A stretch of 64,000 bases of DNA from CAJXZP01 sp963974475. GTDB lineage: Bacteria > Bacteroidota > Bacteroidia > Flavobacteriales_G > Salibacteraceae. Of this stretch, positions 8,476 to 16,893 are shown one piece after another. The translations under genes and the position numbers were made by a program. The notes under the pieces are model-generated. The model saw only the letters and a list, made by a program, of their open reading frames with translations. It made no database searches and was not told the origin of the DNA. The stretch's first letter is position 1; every line of letters starts with the position of its first letter. The DNA lies in NCBI GenBank assembly GCA_963974475.1, contig CAXBCR010000011.1:1-64000 (forward strand), given 5' to 3'.

Positions 8476-9234
8476 ATGACGACACAAGAAATGATATTTC
8501 AATATTGCCTACGAATGGGAGATACGCACAATGTATTGTCTCATAGAATGGGTGAGTGGTGTACAAATGGACATATTTTGGAAGAAGATATTGCCATGAC
8601 TAATATAGCGCTGGACCATATAGGTGCGGCAAGAGCGTGGTTAATGTATGGCGCAGAAATAGAAGGAAAAGGTAGAACAGAGGACGATTTAGCGTACCAC
8701 AGAGATGAACGAGATTACGTAAATATGTTGTTAGTGGAATTACCAAATGGAAATTTTGCAGATACTATTGCACGTAACTTTATGTTTGATGCATTTTCAC
8801 TTCTATACTATTCGGAATTAGCTAATAGCTCAGATTCAACCTTAGCTGGAATTGCGGGTAAGGTAATTAAAGAGGCAAAGTATCACCTTAAGCACTCCTC
8901 TAACTGGATGTTGCGTTTGGGAGATGGGACAGAAGAAAGTCATCAAAAAATGCAAACCGCAATCAATGAGGTTTGGCGTTTTACCGGTAATATGTTTGAA
9001 ATGGATGAGCTTGACCAAGCTTTAGCAGACGCTGGAATAGCGGTGGATGCAGCCAAAATCAAAGATGCATGGATGACTACTGTGGAATCAGCAGTAGCAA
9101 AAGCGACTTTGACTCTTCCTGAAAATAATTATATGCTTACCGGAAGTAAAGAAGGAATTCACACGGAGGCACTAGGTCACATGTTGGCTGAAATGCAATC
9201 CCTAGCAAGAGCATATCCTGATGCGAAGTGGTAG
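8476..9234 (+). CDS. paaC: PaaC, phenylacetyl-CoA epoxidase second helical subunit
   Basis: PaaC is structurally related to PaaA but has lost the iron site; it supports the oxygenase and helps bind the substrate. The 252-residue product has the family blocks GDTHNVLSHRMGEWC near residues 14-28, the DHIGAARAWL helix, and EAKYHLKHSSNWMLRLGDGT. It starts 2 nt after paaB, so translation is probably coupled. An 83-nt gap with a separate strong ribosome site separates it from paaD. Confidence 0.93.
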   Translation: MTTQEMIFQYCLRMGDTHNVLSHRMGEWCTNGHILEEDIAMTNIALDHIGAARAWLMYGAEIEGKGRTEDDLAYHRDERDYVNMLLVELPNGNFADTIARNFMFDAFSLLYYSELANSSDSTLAGIAGKVIKEAKYHLKHSSNWMLRLGDGTEESHQKMQTAINEVWRFTGNMFEMDELDQALADAGIAVDAAKIKDAWMTTVESAVAKATLTLPENNYMLTGSKEGIHTEALGHMLAEMQSLARAYPDAKW

Positions 9235-9304
9235 GCTGAAGGCCAAAGCAGAGCAACTAAATGCATAAGTAGAAGTATAGGAATATAGGGTTTTAGAACG
9301 TATC

Positions 9305-9311
9305 AAGGAGG
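9305..9311 (+). promoter_or_regulatory. Strong Shine-Dalgarno sequence before paaD
   Basis: AAGGAGG sits 6 nt before the TTG at 9318. Such a full match is rare in this window, where most genes have none, and it fixes the non-ATG start of paaD. Confidence 0.8.
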
Positions 9312-9317
9312 TTTAAA

Positions 9318-9821
9318 TTGGAATCAGTAATAAAATCAATAACAAATGATGAGGTTTGGAAAGTCTTAAATGAAATTCCGGACCCTGAAATTCCGGTGAT
9401 TTCTATTGTTGATTTAGGAGTGGTTCGTGAGGTAAATGTGGAAAGTTTGACCGTAAAGGTGAAAATTACCCCTACCTATACTGGATGCCCTGCGACCAAT
9501 ATTTTTGAACAAGATATCCGAAACGAACTTTCGAAATTAGGGTTCCAAAAAATAGATATAACGTATCAGTATGACCCTGCTTGGACTACCGATTGGTTAA
9601 ATGATGCATCGCGTGAAAAACTACGAAAATTTGGAATTGCTCCCCCCGAGGGTTCGTCTACAGATAAGCGATTTTTATTGGGTGAGAAACCGGTGGTTAA
9701 ATGCCCACAATGCAAGTCTACTCATACCCAAATGACGAGTCAGTTCGGTTCAACAGCTTGCAAGTCGCTTTACAAATGTTTGGATTGCCTTGAGCCGTTT
9801 GACTATTTTAAGTGTATTTGA
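9318..9821 (+). CDS. paaD: PaaD, epoxidase maturation protein (MIP18-like)
   Basis: PaaD is thought to help assemble the iron centres of the phenylacetyl-CoA epoxidase. The 167-residue product has an N-terminal MIP18/DUF59 domain with the motif DPEIPVISIVDLGVVR and CPAT (about residues 18-75). It ends with a zinc-ribbon-like set of cysteines (KCPQC, then CKSLYKCLDC, residues about 130-160). The start is TTG, supported by the AAGGAGG ribosome site 6 nt upstream. A decayed copy of its middle and 3' part lies beyond the next gene, near 11581-11735. Confidence 0.92.
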   Translation: MESVIKSITNDEVWKVLNEIPDPEIPVISIVDLGVVREVNVESLTVKVKITPTYTGCPATNIFEQDIRNELSKLGFQKIDITYQYDPAWTTDWLNDASREKLRKFGIAPPEGSSTDKRFLLGEKPVVKCPQCKSTHTQMTSQFGSTACKSLYKCLDCLEPFDYFKCI

Positions 9822-9848
9822 TAGTCAACGGTGAAAAGTATCGAGGTC

Positions 9849-9884
9849 GGGTTGCAAATTGACAATTAGTCAAACTTACAACCC
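9849..9884. terminator. Imperfect hairpin between convergent paaD and nitrilase genes
   Basis: Arms 9849-9863 and 9869-9884 form a GGGTTG/CAACCC base with an inner TTGAC/GTCAA stem and one or two mismatches, loop AATTA. It lies 27 nt after paaD and 15 nt after the end of the convergent minus-strand gene. A T run is lacking, so the terminator role is inferred from position. Confidence 0.5.
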
Positions 9885-9899
9885 TACCCCATTAAAGAT

Positions 9900-11426
9900 T
9901 TATTTTATTTTCTTTAATTCAAACAAATCTGTTCTTCTATCATGCAAGTTTTTAACGCTACCAAATTTATTTAAATCCTTTAGGAGGTCAATATCCACGT
10001 CAGCTATTAAAATCATTTCGGTATTAGTTGTTGCTTCGGCCTTGACTCCATTTGCAGGAAAAGAGAAGTCACATGGCGTGAAAACCATTGATTGAGCATA
10101 TTGAATATCCATGTTACTCACTTTAGGTAAATTCCCAACGCTTCCTGCAATAGCTACATAACATTCGTTTTCAATTGCTCTGGCTTGGGCGCAATGTCTA
10201 ACTCTGGAGTAACCGTTTTGAGTATCGGTTAAAAATGGTACAAACAGTATGTCCATTCCTTCTTCGGCTAGTAATCTGCTTAACTCTGGAAATTCTGAAT
10301 CATAGCAAATTAGGATTCCAATTTTACCACTATCGGTATCAAAAGTCTGTAATTTACTTCCACCTTGCATTCCCCAAACTTTTGCCTCATCTGGTGTAAC
10401 ATGTAGTTTTTCATAGCTTTCTAATGTTCCATCTCTTTTGCATAAGTAACCTACATTATACAAAAGGTCATTCCTTATTTCGGGCATACTCCCGGTAATA
10501 ATGTTGATGTTGTATGAGATAGCCAACTCAGAAAATTTTCGAACTATTTCCGGAGTATGTTTGGCTAATTCTCGAATGGCATCCGACTCTTTTAAATGAT
10601 TGTTTTCGGCCATTAAGGGAGCATTGAAAAACTCTGGAAACAGTGCAAAATCTGCACGGTAACCAGAAACGGCATCGATAAAATATTCGGCCTGTTGCAT
10701 CAATTCTTCCTGATTTTTATACGGTCGCATTTGCCACTGAATAAGTCCTAATCTAACCACTTTTTTCTTGTTTGCCGCCATGTGGTTTTTTTTCTCATAG
10801 TAAATATTGTCCCATTCCAATAGCACAGCAAACTCATTTGAAGCCTTGTCTCCTTCCAAATATCCTTTTAGAATTTTTGAAGGATGAAAATCATTTGAAA
10901 TTTGGAAATTTAGTACCGGGTCATGGATTTCTTTACGTTTTACTCTATCAATGTATTCTTTCGGGGTTAGTGTGCTTGAGAATTTGTAATAGTTTGGAAT
11001 ACGACCGCCAAAAGCAATTCCACGCAGGTTTAATTGCTCACACAATTCCTTGCGATAGTCATACAATCTTCTACCTAATCGTAAACCACGGAATTCTGAT
11101 TTAATAAATACATCTATCCCGTATAAAACATCTCCAGAATTGTGATGGGTATCAAAGGTGAAATTACCGGTGATGTCTTTATAAGTATGTAAATCATCAA
11201 AACTAGCGTAATCCACTACAATAGATAAGGCGCATCCGGCTAGTTGATCGTTTACTTTTATGATAACTTGTCCTTTTGGAAATTTGTCAATCAACGTGGT
11301 GATTTGTTCCTCTTTCCAGTACGAATCAGGCATGCTTGAATAAGCTTCAATCATGGCGGCTCTCAACTCTTGATAATCATCAATTGTTAGGTACTGTAAT
11401 TCAATATTTTCAATATTTTTTTTCAT
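9900..11426 (-). CDS. GNAT acetyltransferase-nitrilase superfamily fusion
   Basis: The 508-residue product joins two enzymes. Residues about 8-200 are a GNAT N-acetyltransferase, with the acetyl-CoA region around FRGLRLGRRLYDYRKELC. Residues about 220-500 are a carbon-nitrogen hydrolase with its triad: Glu in FPEFFN, Lys in YEKLHVTPDE and Cys in GILICYDSEFPE. Fusions of this type are known in Bacteroidota, but the substrate is not. It stands alone between paaD and the purine genes, facing against paaD. It is flanked by paaD on one side and a paaD remnant on the other, in direct orientation. Confidence 0.87.
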   Translation of the reverse strand: MKKNIENIELQYLTIDDYQELRAAMIEAYSSMPDSYWKEEQITTLIDKFPKGQVIIKVNDQLAGCALSIVVDYASFDDLHTYKDITGNFTFDTHHNSGDVLYGIDVFIKSEFRGLRLGRRLYDYRKELCEQLNLRGIAFGGRIPNYYKFSSTLTPKEYIDRVKRKEIHDPVLNFQISNDFHPSKILKGYLEGDKASNEFAVLLEWDNIYYEKKNHMAANKKKVVRLGLIQWQMRPYKNQEELMQQAEYFIDAVSGYRADFALFPEFFNAPLMAENNHLKESDAIRELAKHTPEIVRKFSELAISYNINIITGSMPEIRNDLLYNVGYLCKRDGTLESYEKLHVTPDEAKVWGMQGGSKLQTFDTDSGKIGILICYDSEFPELSRLLAEEGMDILFVPFLTDTQNGYSRVRHCAQARAIENECYVAIAGSVGNLPKVSNMDIQYAQSMVFTPCDFSFPANGVKAEATTNTEMILIADVDIDLLKDLNKFGSVKNLHDRRTDLFELKKIK

Positions 11427-11580
11427 GAAATAATTGTTATTGACTTAGATGCAATGGCATCCTTTTGATTCAAAATTTTTGCAAAGAAAGACATATTATT
11501 GATTGTTTTATAGGATTTTAAAAGGTGTAATAAATTATTTTTTACCGCAGAATAAAAAACCATAATACGCTTATGCTGGT

Positions 11581-11735
11581 TTGAATGACCGATTGGTTAA
11601 ATAAAGCATCGCGCTAATAAGATTTCGAAAATTTGGAATCGCCCAGCGAAGGTTTGCCTGCAGATAAGCGATTTTTTTGAGGAAGAAACTTGAGGTTGAC
11701 GTTAGTCAATGCAAGAAATCAATGAGTCAATGTGG
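11581..11735 (+). pseudogene. Decayed fragment of paaD
   Basis: This stretch aligns by eye with bases 9581 to about 9737 of intact paaD. Shared exact blocks include ACCGATTGGTTAAAT (15 nt), CGAAAATTTGGAAT and CAGATAAGCGATTTTT (16 nt), then CAATGCAAG. Read in the paaD frame it hits two consecutive stops (TAA TAA at 11615-11620). A 2-nt gain and a 2-nt loss shift the frame between them and the next block. It is in the same orientation as paaD. Weaker similarity may extend left to about 11550. Confidence 0.85.
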
Positions 11736-11765
11736 AAATAGGTTTTATTTCCACATTGACTCATT
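11721..11765. terminator. Perfect 20-bp hairpin after amn
   Basis: Arms 11721-11740 and 11746-11765 are perfect inverted repeats with a 5-nt loop GGTTT. It lies 31 nt beyond the stop of the minus-strand amn gene, where a terminator would be expected. On the minus strand no T run follows, and on the plus strand only TTTT. Its left arm overlaps the end of the paaD remnant. Confidence 0.5.
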
Positions 11766-11795
11766 TTAACATTTCATCATTCAACTATTAACCGT

Positions 11796-12569
11796 TTACC
11801 TAAACTTCATGTGTTTCACACTGTCTCCTGAATCACGCAATTCTTCCAATGCTCTAATTCCAATATTTACATGTAAATCAACAAATTTAGCGGTAACAGA
11901 TTTGTCGCTTTCACTAGTTTTTACTCCGCTTGGGATCATTGGGTTGTCACTTACCAAGAGTATTGCGCCCCTTGGGATTCTATTTGCAAATCCTGCGGTA
12001 AATAACGTGGCGGTTTCCATGTCAATGGCTATAGCTCTAGCAGTGGTCAACCTTTTTTTGAAAACTTCATCATGTTCCCAAACTCTACGATTGGTAGTGA
12101 AAACTACTCCAGTCCAGTAATCGGTAGCATATTCTTTCATGGCAGAAGAAACGGTACGTTGTAATCTAAATGATGGTAATGCAGGCACCTCTTCCGGGAG
12201 GTATTCATTACTTGTTCCTTCGCCTCTAATTGCTGCAATAGGAATAATGAAATCTCCTAATCCAGTTTTCTTTTTTAATCCTCCACATTTACCCAAAAAT
12301 AGCACTGCTTTTGGGGTGATTGCCGATAATAAATCCATTACAGTTGCTGCCATTGCGCTACCCATGCCAAAATTAATCATGGTAATGTTGTTGTGGGTTG
12401 CGGTTTGCATGGCTTTGTCTGTCCCAATTATTTTAACGCCATATTTTTCTGCAAAAATGGTGACATAATTCGCAAAGTTGGTGAGAAGAATGTATTCTCC
12501 AAAATCTTCTAAAGGCGTACCGGTATATCTTGGTAACCAGTTGGTAACAATGTCTTGTTTCGTTTTCAT
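11796..12569 (-). CDS. amn: AMP nucleosidase
   Basis: AMP nucleosidase splits AMP into adenine and ribose 5-phosphate. The 257-residue product belongs to the nucleoside phosphorylase superfamily: a glycine-rich GMGSAMAATV block, the LGKCGG strand and the IDMETATLF motif, whose Glu contacts ribose. It is the short Bacteroidota form without the long N-terminal domain of the Escherichia coli enzyme. It lies 28 nt after purE on the same strand. With purK-purE upstream and hpt-adk across the divide, it forms a purine cluster joining synthesis with salvage. Confidence 0.88.
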   Translation of the reverse strand: MKTKQDIVTNWLPRYTGTPLEDFGEYILLTNFANYVTIFAEKYGVKIIGTDKAMQTATHNNITMINFGMGSAMAATVMDLLSAITPKAVLFLGKCGGLKKKTGLGDFIIPIAAIRGEGTSNEYLPEEVPALPSFRLQRTVSSAMKEYATDYWTGVVFTTNRRVWEHDEVFKKRLTTARAIAIDMETATLFTAGFANRIPRGAILLVSDNPMIPSGVKTSESDKSVTAKFVDLHVNIGIRALEELRDSGDSVKHMKFR

Positions 12570-12597
12570 AATGGGTGTGTTGTATTAAATGATGTGG

Positions 12598-13080
12598 TTA
12601 TAAGTCTTTAGCTGAATCCAGTACTTTTTGTTTAAGCGTATCCATGAATTCTTGCATTTTTGCTAAAATTTTAGGGTCGCTACTGCCAATTATTTTAGCC
12701 GCTAAAATACCTGCGTTTTTGGCGCCATCTAGAGCCACTGTGGCTACCGGAATTCCGCCTGGCATTTGTAAAATAGATAGAATCGAGTCCCAGCCGTCAA
12801 TAGAATTCCGTGATTTAATGGGAACCCCAATAACAGGTAATGGCGTAAGTGAAGCTGTCATTCCGGGCAAGTGGGCCGCTCCACCGGCACCCGCAACGAT
12901 TACTTTAAGTCCTCTATTCACAGCAGATTTAGCGTATTCGTACATTAATTCTGGTGTGCGGTGAGCTGATACAATATTGATTTCAAAGGGAACACCTAGT
13001 TCTGTTAAAACATCTGCTGCTTCTTGCATAATCGGTAAATCCGATTTGCTCCCCATTATTATTCCTACTTGTGGTTTCAT
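12598..13080 (-). CDS. purE: PurE, N5-carboxyaminoimidazole ribonucleotide mutase
   Basis: PurE converts N5-CAIR to CAIR in purine synthesis, after PurK. The 160-residue product has the class I features IMGSKSDLPIM near residues 8-18, SAHRTPE, and the GAGGAAHLPGM loop. Its length is usual. It follows purK after 70 nt and precedes amn by 28 nt on the same strand. Confidence 0.95.
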   Translation of the reverse strand: MKPQVGIIMGSKSDLPIMQEAADVLTELGVPFEINIVSAHRTPELMYEYAKSAVNRGLKVIVAGAGGAAHLPGMTASLTPLPVIGVPIKSRNSIDGWDSILSILQMPGGIPVATVALDGAKNAGILAAKIIGSSDPKILAKMQEFMDTLKQKVLDSAKDL

Positions 13081-13150
13081 ATCTCTATTTATTCGAAAAA
13101 CTTTCTCTCATTTACCACCGATTTGCGATATCGATTTGTGAGTGAGAATC

Positions 13151-14296
13151 TTACGCGATTACTTTCAATTTACTTTTTACCTCAACGGCAATTTCGTGTG
13201 CTTCTTTTAAGGTTTTTGCAGTTACGGTAACATGTCCCATTTTTCTAAACGAACGGGTAAATTTCTTTCCGTAAAGATGCACGTGAACCCCCGGAAGTGC
13301 TAACACATCTTCCATGCCTTGGTAAATTGCTTCTCCATCGTATCCTTTTTCTCCCAAAAGGTTTACCATTACCGAAGGTTCAGTCATTCTTGTTTCACCC
13401 AAAGGTAAGTTTAATACGCTACGCAAATGCTGCTCAAATTGAGAAAATACGTTCCCTTCAATGCTTTGATGGCCACTATTATGCGTTCTTGGCGCAATTT
13501 CATTTACCAACACTTCATTGGTTTTGGTTACAAACATTTCCACCGCAAGCAAGCCTACGATGCCAGTTTTATCCACTAGGTCTTCAGCTATTTTTCTGGC
13601 ATTGTCTTCAACTCCTGCCGCTAAATTAGCTGGCGCAAAAAGGAAGTCAACTAAATTTGCTTCGGGATTAAACTCTAATTCAACTACCGGATACGATTTT
13701 ATTTCTCCGTCCTCATTACGCGCTACAATGACACTAATCTCTTTATCAAAATCAATTAATTTTTCCAATAACGAGGGTGCGTCAAAAGCTTTGTCGACAT
13801 CTGCATCGTTGCGAAGTGGCGTTACCCCTTTACCATCATAACCTCCTTTACGCATTTTCTGCATAAAAGGAAATTCATTTCGATATCTAGCAATCTCTTC
13901 TTTGCTGTTTATTAAATGGAAATCGGAAGTAGGGATACCGTGGGTGGCGTAAAATTGTTTTTGCAGCCCTTTATCTTGAATCATTTTCAAAATTTTGGGT
14001 TGAGGAAAAACTTTTACCCCTTCATCTTCCAATTTTTGAAGTGCATCGGCATTTACATGTTCTATTTCAATGGTAATTACATCCTTGTCCTTTCCAAATT
14101 CATACACCGAATCGAAGTCTTGAATACTGCCATTTGTAAATGAAGTGGAAATATCCTTGCAAGGTGCATTTGGGTCAGGGTCAATTACATGAACGTCTAA
14201 ATTATAGTTGATTGCCTCCTGAATAAACATGCGGCCTAGTTGTCCGCCTCCTAAAATCCCCAGTTTAAATTGGTTGGATGTAAATGACTTTTGCAT
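13151..14296 (-). CDS. purK: PurK, N5-carboxyaminoimidazole ribonucleotide synthase
   Basis: PurK uses ATP and bicarbonate to carboxylate AIR to N5-CAIR. The 381-residue product is an ATP-grasp enzyme: an N-terminal GILGGGQLGRMFI nucleotide-like loop near residue 13, the central MRKGGYDGKGV ATP-binding loop, and the metal-binding NEIAPRTHNSGH motif. It is the first gene of the minus-strand purine operon. A TATCTTTGC element lies 15 nt before its ATG. Confidence 0.95.
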   Translation of the reverse strand: MQKSFTSNQFKLGILGGGQLGRMFIQEAINYNLDVHVIDPDPNAPCKDISTSFTNGSIQDFDSVYEFGKDKDVITIEIEHVNADALQKLEDEGVKVFPQPKILKMIQDKGLQKQFYATHGIPTSDFHLINSKEEIARYRNEFPFMQKMRKGGYDGKGVTPLRNDADVDKAFDAPSLLEKLIDFDKEISVIVARNEDGEIKSYPVVELEFNPEANLVDFLFAPANLAAGVEDNARKIAEDLVDKTGIVGLLAVEMFVTKTNEVLVNEIAPRTHNSGHQSIEGNVFSQFEQHLRSVLNLPLGETRMTEPSVMVNLLGEKGYDGEAIYQGMEDVLALPGVHVHLYGKKFTRSFRKMGHVTVTAKTLKEAHEIAVEVKSKLKVIA

Positions 14297-14311
14297 ACGT
14301 AATTTTAGGGA

Positions 14312-14320
14312 GCAAAGATA
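14312..14320 (-). promoter_or_regulatory. -7 promoter element of purK
   Basis: TATCTTTGC on the minus strand, 15 nt before the purK ATG. No -33 TTG is seen at the expected distance. Confidence 0.6.
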
Positions 14321-14416
14321 TACGCAATAAGGTAAGGTTAAGGTTTAAACGAATAAAATATACACTTTGCCTTATATGTATTACGGAAATTAGGATGTCA
14401 CGATAAATGAAAGTAG

Positions 14417-14425
14417 TACATTTGC
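14417..14425 (+). promoter_or_regulatory. -7 promoter element of hpt
   Basis: TACATTTGC on the plus strand, 16 nt before the ATG at 14442. It is divergent from the purK element about 100 nt away, so the two purine operons share a short intergenic region. Confidence 0.65.
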
Positions 14426-14441
14426 AAATCCAATTTTGACT

Positions 14442-14978
14442 ATGGAAGTAATTAAAGTTCACGACAAGACTTTTTCTGTGTCTCTACCGGAGGCCGATAT
14501 CCTTAAACGAGTGCGCGAAATTGCCACTGAAATCAATGAACAATACAAGTATAAAAACCCCCTCTTTTTAGCGGTGCTAAATGGTAGTTTTATGTTTGCA
14601 TCGGATCTAATGAAGGAGGTAAATATTAATTGTGAATTGCAATTCATAAAAATGAATTCGTACACAGGAATGCATTCAACCGCCAAGGTGAAAACACTTA
14701 TTGGCCCCACTATGGCTGTAAGTGGACGTACCGTTATTGTGATTGAAGACATTGTGGATACCGGTGGGACCATAAAAGAATTGGTGAACCAATTGCATGC
14801 GTTAAATCCGAATGAAGTAAAAATTTGTTCGCTTTTGTTGAAGCCAGAAAAATACAATGGTACAATTCCAATTGATTATGTTGGCTTTGAAATTCCAGAT
14901 GACTTTGTGATTGGTTATGGGTTAGATTATGATGGTTTGGGAAGGAATCTCAAGCAAATATATACGGTTACTGATTAA
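14442..14978 (+). CDS. hpt: Hypoxanthine phosphoribosyltransferase
   Basis: This salvage enzyme joins hypoxanthine or guanine to PRPP. The 178-residue product has the PRPP motif VIVIEDIVDTGGT (acidic pair Glu102-Asp103) and a flexible-loop SYTGMHST region. The ATG at 14442 is preferred over an in-frame TTG six bases earlier. That start fits the promoter spacing and gives the expected N-terminus. It is followed after 10 nt by adk, which consumes the nucleotides made by salvage. Confidence 0.93.
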   Translation: MEVIKVHDKTFSVSLPEADILKRVREIATEINEQYKYKNPLFLAVLNGSFMFASDLMKEVNINCELQFIKMNSYTGMHSTAKVKTLIGPTMAVSGRTVIVIEDIVDTGGTIKELVNQLHALNPNEVKICSLLLKPEKYNGTIPIDYVGFEIPDDFVIGYGLDYDGLGRNLKQIYTVTD

Positions 14979-14988
14979 AAATTTGTGA

Positions 14989-15555
14989 ATGATTAATTTA
15001 GTATTATTCGGCCCTCCGGGAGCTGGAAAAGGTACCCAAGCAGGTAGCTTAGTTGAAAAATATAATTTGTATCATCTTTCTACAGGAGATGTTTTTCGTT
15101 ACAATATCGGGCAAAAAACAGAATTAGGTATGTTGGCTAAAAGCTACATGGATAAAGGTGATTTGGTACCCGATGAAGTGACGATAAAAATGTTGAAATC
15201 GGAAGTTGAAAAACAACCTAATGCAGCAGGATTTATTTTTGATGGGTTTCCTAGAACAGTTGCTCAAGCAGAAGCTTTAGACGCTTTTTTAGCTGAAAAA
15301 GGAATGAAAATGGACCATGTTTTGGCTCTTGAAGTTCCGGATGAAGAATTGGTGAAACGTTTATTAAATCGCGGAAAAACAAGTGGAAGAGCAGATGATG
15401 CTACCGAAGAAATTGTTTGGAATCGAATTAATGAATACAACGATAAAACGGCTCCGTTAAAACACTTTTACGAAGATCAAAACAAACTGCGCCACATTGA
15501 TGGGGTAGGTGAATTATCTGAAATCTTTGATCGTTTGGTGGAAGCCATCGGTTAG
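14989..15555 (+). CDS. adk: Adenylate kinase
   Basis: Adenylate kinase interconverts AMP, ADP and ATP. The 188-residue product has the P-loop GPPGAGKGT at residues 8-16, the AMP-site STGDVFR and the FDGFPRT motif. The lid region is the short type (GRADDATEE) without zinc-binding cysteines, which suits the sub-200-residue length. It is 10 nt after hpt and 93 nt before obgE on the same strand. Confidence 0.95.
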   Translation: MINLVLFGPPGAGKGTQAGSLVEKYNLYHLSTGDVFRYNIGQKTELGMLAKSYMDKGDLVPDEVTIKMLKSEVEKQPNAAGFIFDGFPRTVAQAEALDAFLAEKGMKMDHVLALEVPDEELVKRLLNRGKTSGRADDATEEIVWNRINEYNDKTAPLKHFYEDQNKLRHIDGVGELSEIFDRLVEAIG

Positions 15556-15648
15556 GTTTATAAAAAGTATTATTCAATCAATCGTAGATGAAGTTTTTCA
15601 TTTGGAAAACTAAGTGAATTGTAGTGTCTACCATTTAACACTGTTAAA

Positions 15649-16662
15649 GTGAGTTATTCCAGAAATAGAAAAAAACAATCTACCAATTTTGTAGATTATG
15701 TTAAACTTTACGGAGCATCTGGTAAAGGAGGAGGCGGATCTACGCATTTACGTAGAGATAAGCTAACTGCTAAAGGTGGCCCGGATGGAGGAGATGGTGG
15801 TCGTGGAGGTCATATTATCTTGATAGGAGACCCTCAAGTATGGACGTTAATTCATTTACGATTTAAGGTGCATAACCGCGCTGAAGAAGGTGGGCATGGC
15901 GGCCAGCAAACTAGTACTGGAAAAGACGGAGATGATATTTATTTACCTGTGCCATTGGGTACAGTGGTAAAAGACCCTGATACTATGGAGACGCTTACGG
16001 AAATAACCGAGGCGGGGCAGGAATTCATAATGTTTAAGGGTGGCCGTGGTGGTCAGGGTAATGATCATTTTAAATCATCTACCTTTCAAACACCACGTTT
16101 TGCTCAACCAGGGGAAGATGGAGAAGAAGGATGGCGCGTTTTAGAATTAAAACTTTTAGCAGATGTCGGTTTAGTTGGGTTTCCCAATGCGGGTAAATCA
16201 ACGCTTTTATCAGTGATATCGGCTGCAAAGCCCGAAATTGCCAATTATGCGTTTACCACTTTAGAGCCCAATTTGGGAGTAGTAAAATACCGTGGAGACC
16301 AATCATTTGTGATGGCAGATATTCCTGGTATTATTGAAGGAGCGGCAGAAGGAAAAGGTTTAGGTACACGATTTTTAAGACATATTGAACGTAACTCCGC
16401 ATTGCTTTTTATGGTGCCTTCCGATACGGACGACATCACTAAAGAATACGAGGTGTTAGTGAACGAACTTCGTAAATATAACCCTGAATTATTAGATAAA
16501 AAACGGGTGCTAGCAATTACCAAAACTGATATGCTAGATGACGAGCTCAAAGAGGCAATTGAAGCCGAATTGACTATTGATATTCCATATACTTTTATTT
16601 CATCGGTAGCCCAACAAGGGTTGACCGAATTGAAAGATATGGTTTGGAAAGCCATTGGCTAG
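15649..16662 (+). CDS. obgE: Obg-family GTPase
   Basis: Obg is a ribosome-associated GTPase needed for 50S assembly and growth control. The 337-residue product has the glycine-rich Obg fold (residues about 15-168, with repeated GGxGG turns) and a G domain with P-loop GFPNAGKST from residue 177, switch II DIPGIIEGA and TKTD. It lacks the extra C-terminal OCT domain of longer homologues. The start is GTG at 15649, which gives the expected FVDYVKLYG region about 14 residues in. Confidence 0.93.
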   Translation: MSYSRNRKKQSTNFVDYVKLYGASGKGGGGSTHLRRDKLTAKGGPDGGDGGRGGHIILIGDPQVWTLIHLRFKVHNRAEEGGHGGQQTSTGKDGDDIYLPVPLGTVVKDPDTMETLTEITEAGQEFIMFKGGRGGQGNDHFKSSTFQTPRFAQPGEDGEEGWRVLELKLLADVGLVGFPNAGKSTLLSVISAAKPEIANYAFTTLEPNLGVVKYRGDQSFVMADIPGIIEGAAEGKGLGTRFLRHIERNSALLFMVPSDTDDITKEYEVLVNELRKYNPELLDKKRVLAITKTDMLDDELKEAIEAELTIDIPYTFISSVAQQGLTELKDMVWKAIG

Positions 16663-16691
16663 CCAAAAAAAATAATCACACAAGAGATTGC

Positions 16692-16726
16692 AACATTGGC
16701 AAAGTCTTTTCGACTTTGCCAATGTT
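16692..16726. terminator. Perfect 15-bp hairpin after obgE
   Basis: Arms 16692-16706 and 16712-16726 pair perfectly around the loop TTTTC, 30 nt after the obgE stop. No T run follows on the plus strand, so it may act as an RNA end-stabilising stem or a factor-dependent stop. It resembles the 11721-11765 hairpin in having a long stem, a 5-nt loop and no U tract. Confidence 0.5.
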
Positions 16727-16893
16727 AAAAGCAGCGCTTAACGTACTTTGTAAATACTTGACCCGAAACCTCAATTGCAAAACAAAATTTGGTAACTAAC
16801 CTACACCTGGTACGATTAAGAATCTAAAACCTATGAGTTCTTTTTACATCCGTCTTCCTATAAAAAACCTACTTTTGACCTCACTACAGAATC

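Larger units (their letters stand above)
11427..11795. other. 369-bp gap holding a paaD remnant and a long hairpin
   Basis: The gap between the GNAT-nitrilase gene and amn has no intact gene. Its right half holds the decayed paaD fragment and a 20-bp perfect inverted repeat. The left half (11427-11560) is AT-rich and holds the presumed promoter region of the minus-strand fusion gene, though I see no clear TAnnTTTG there. Confidence 0.7.
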
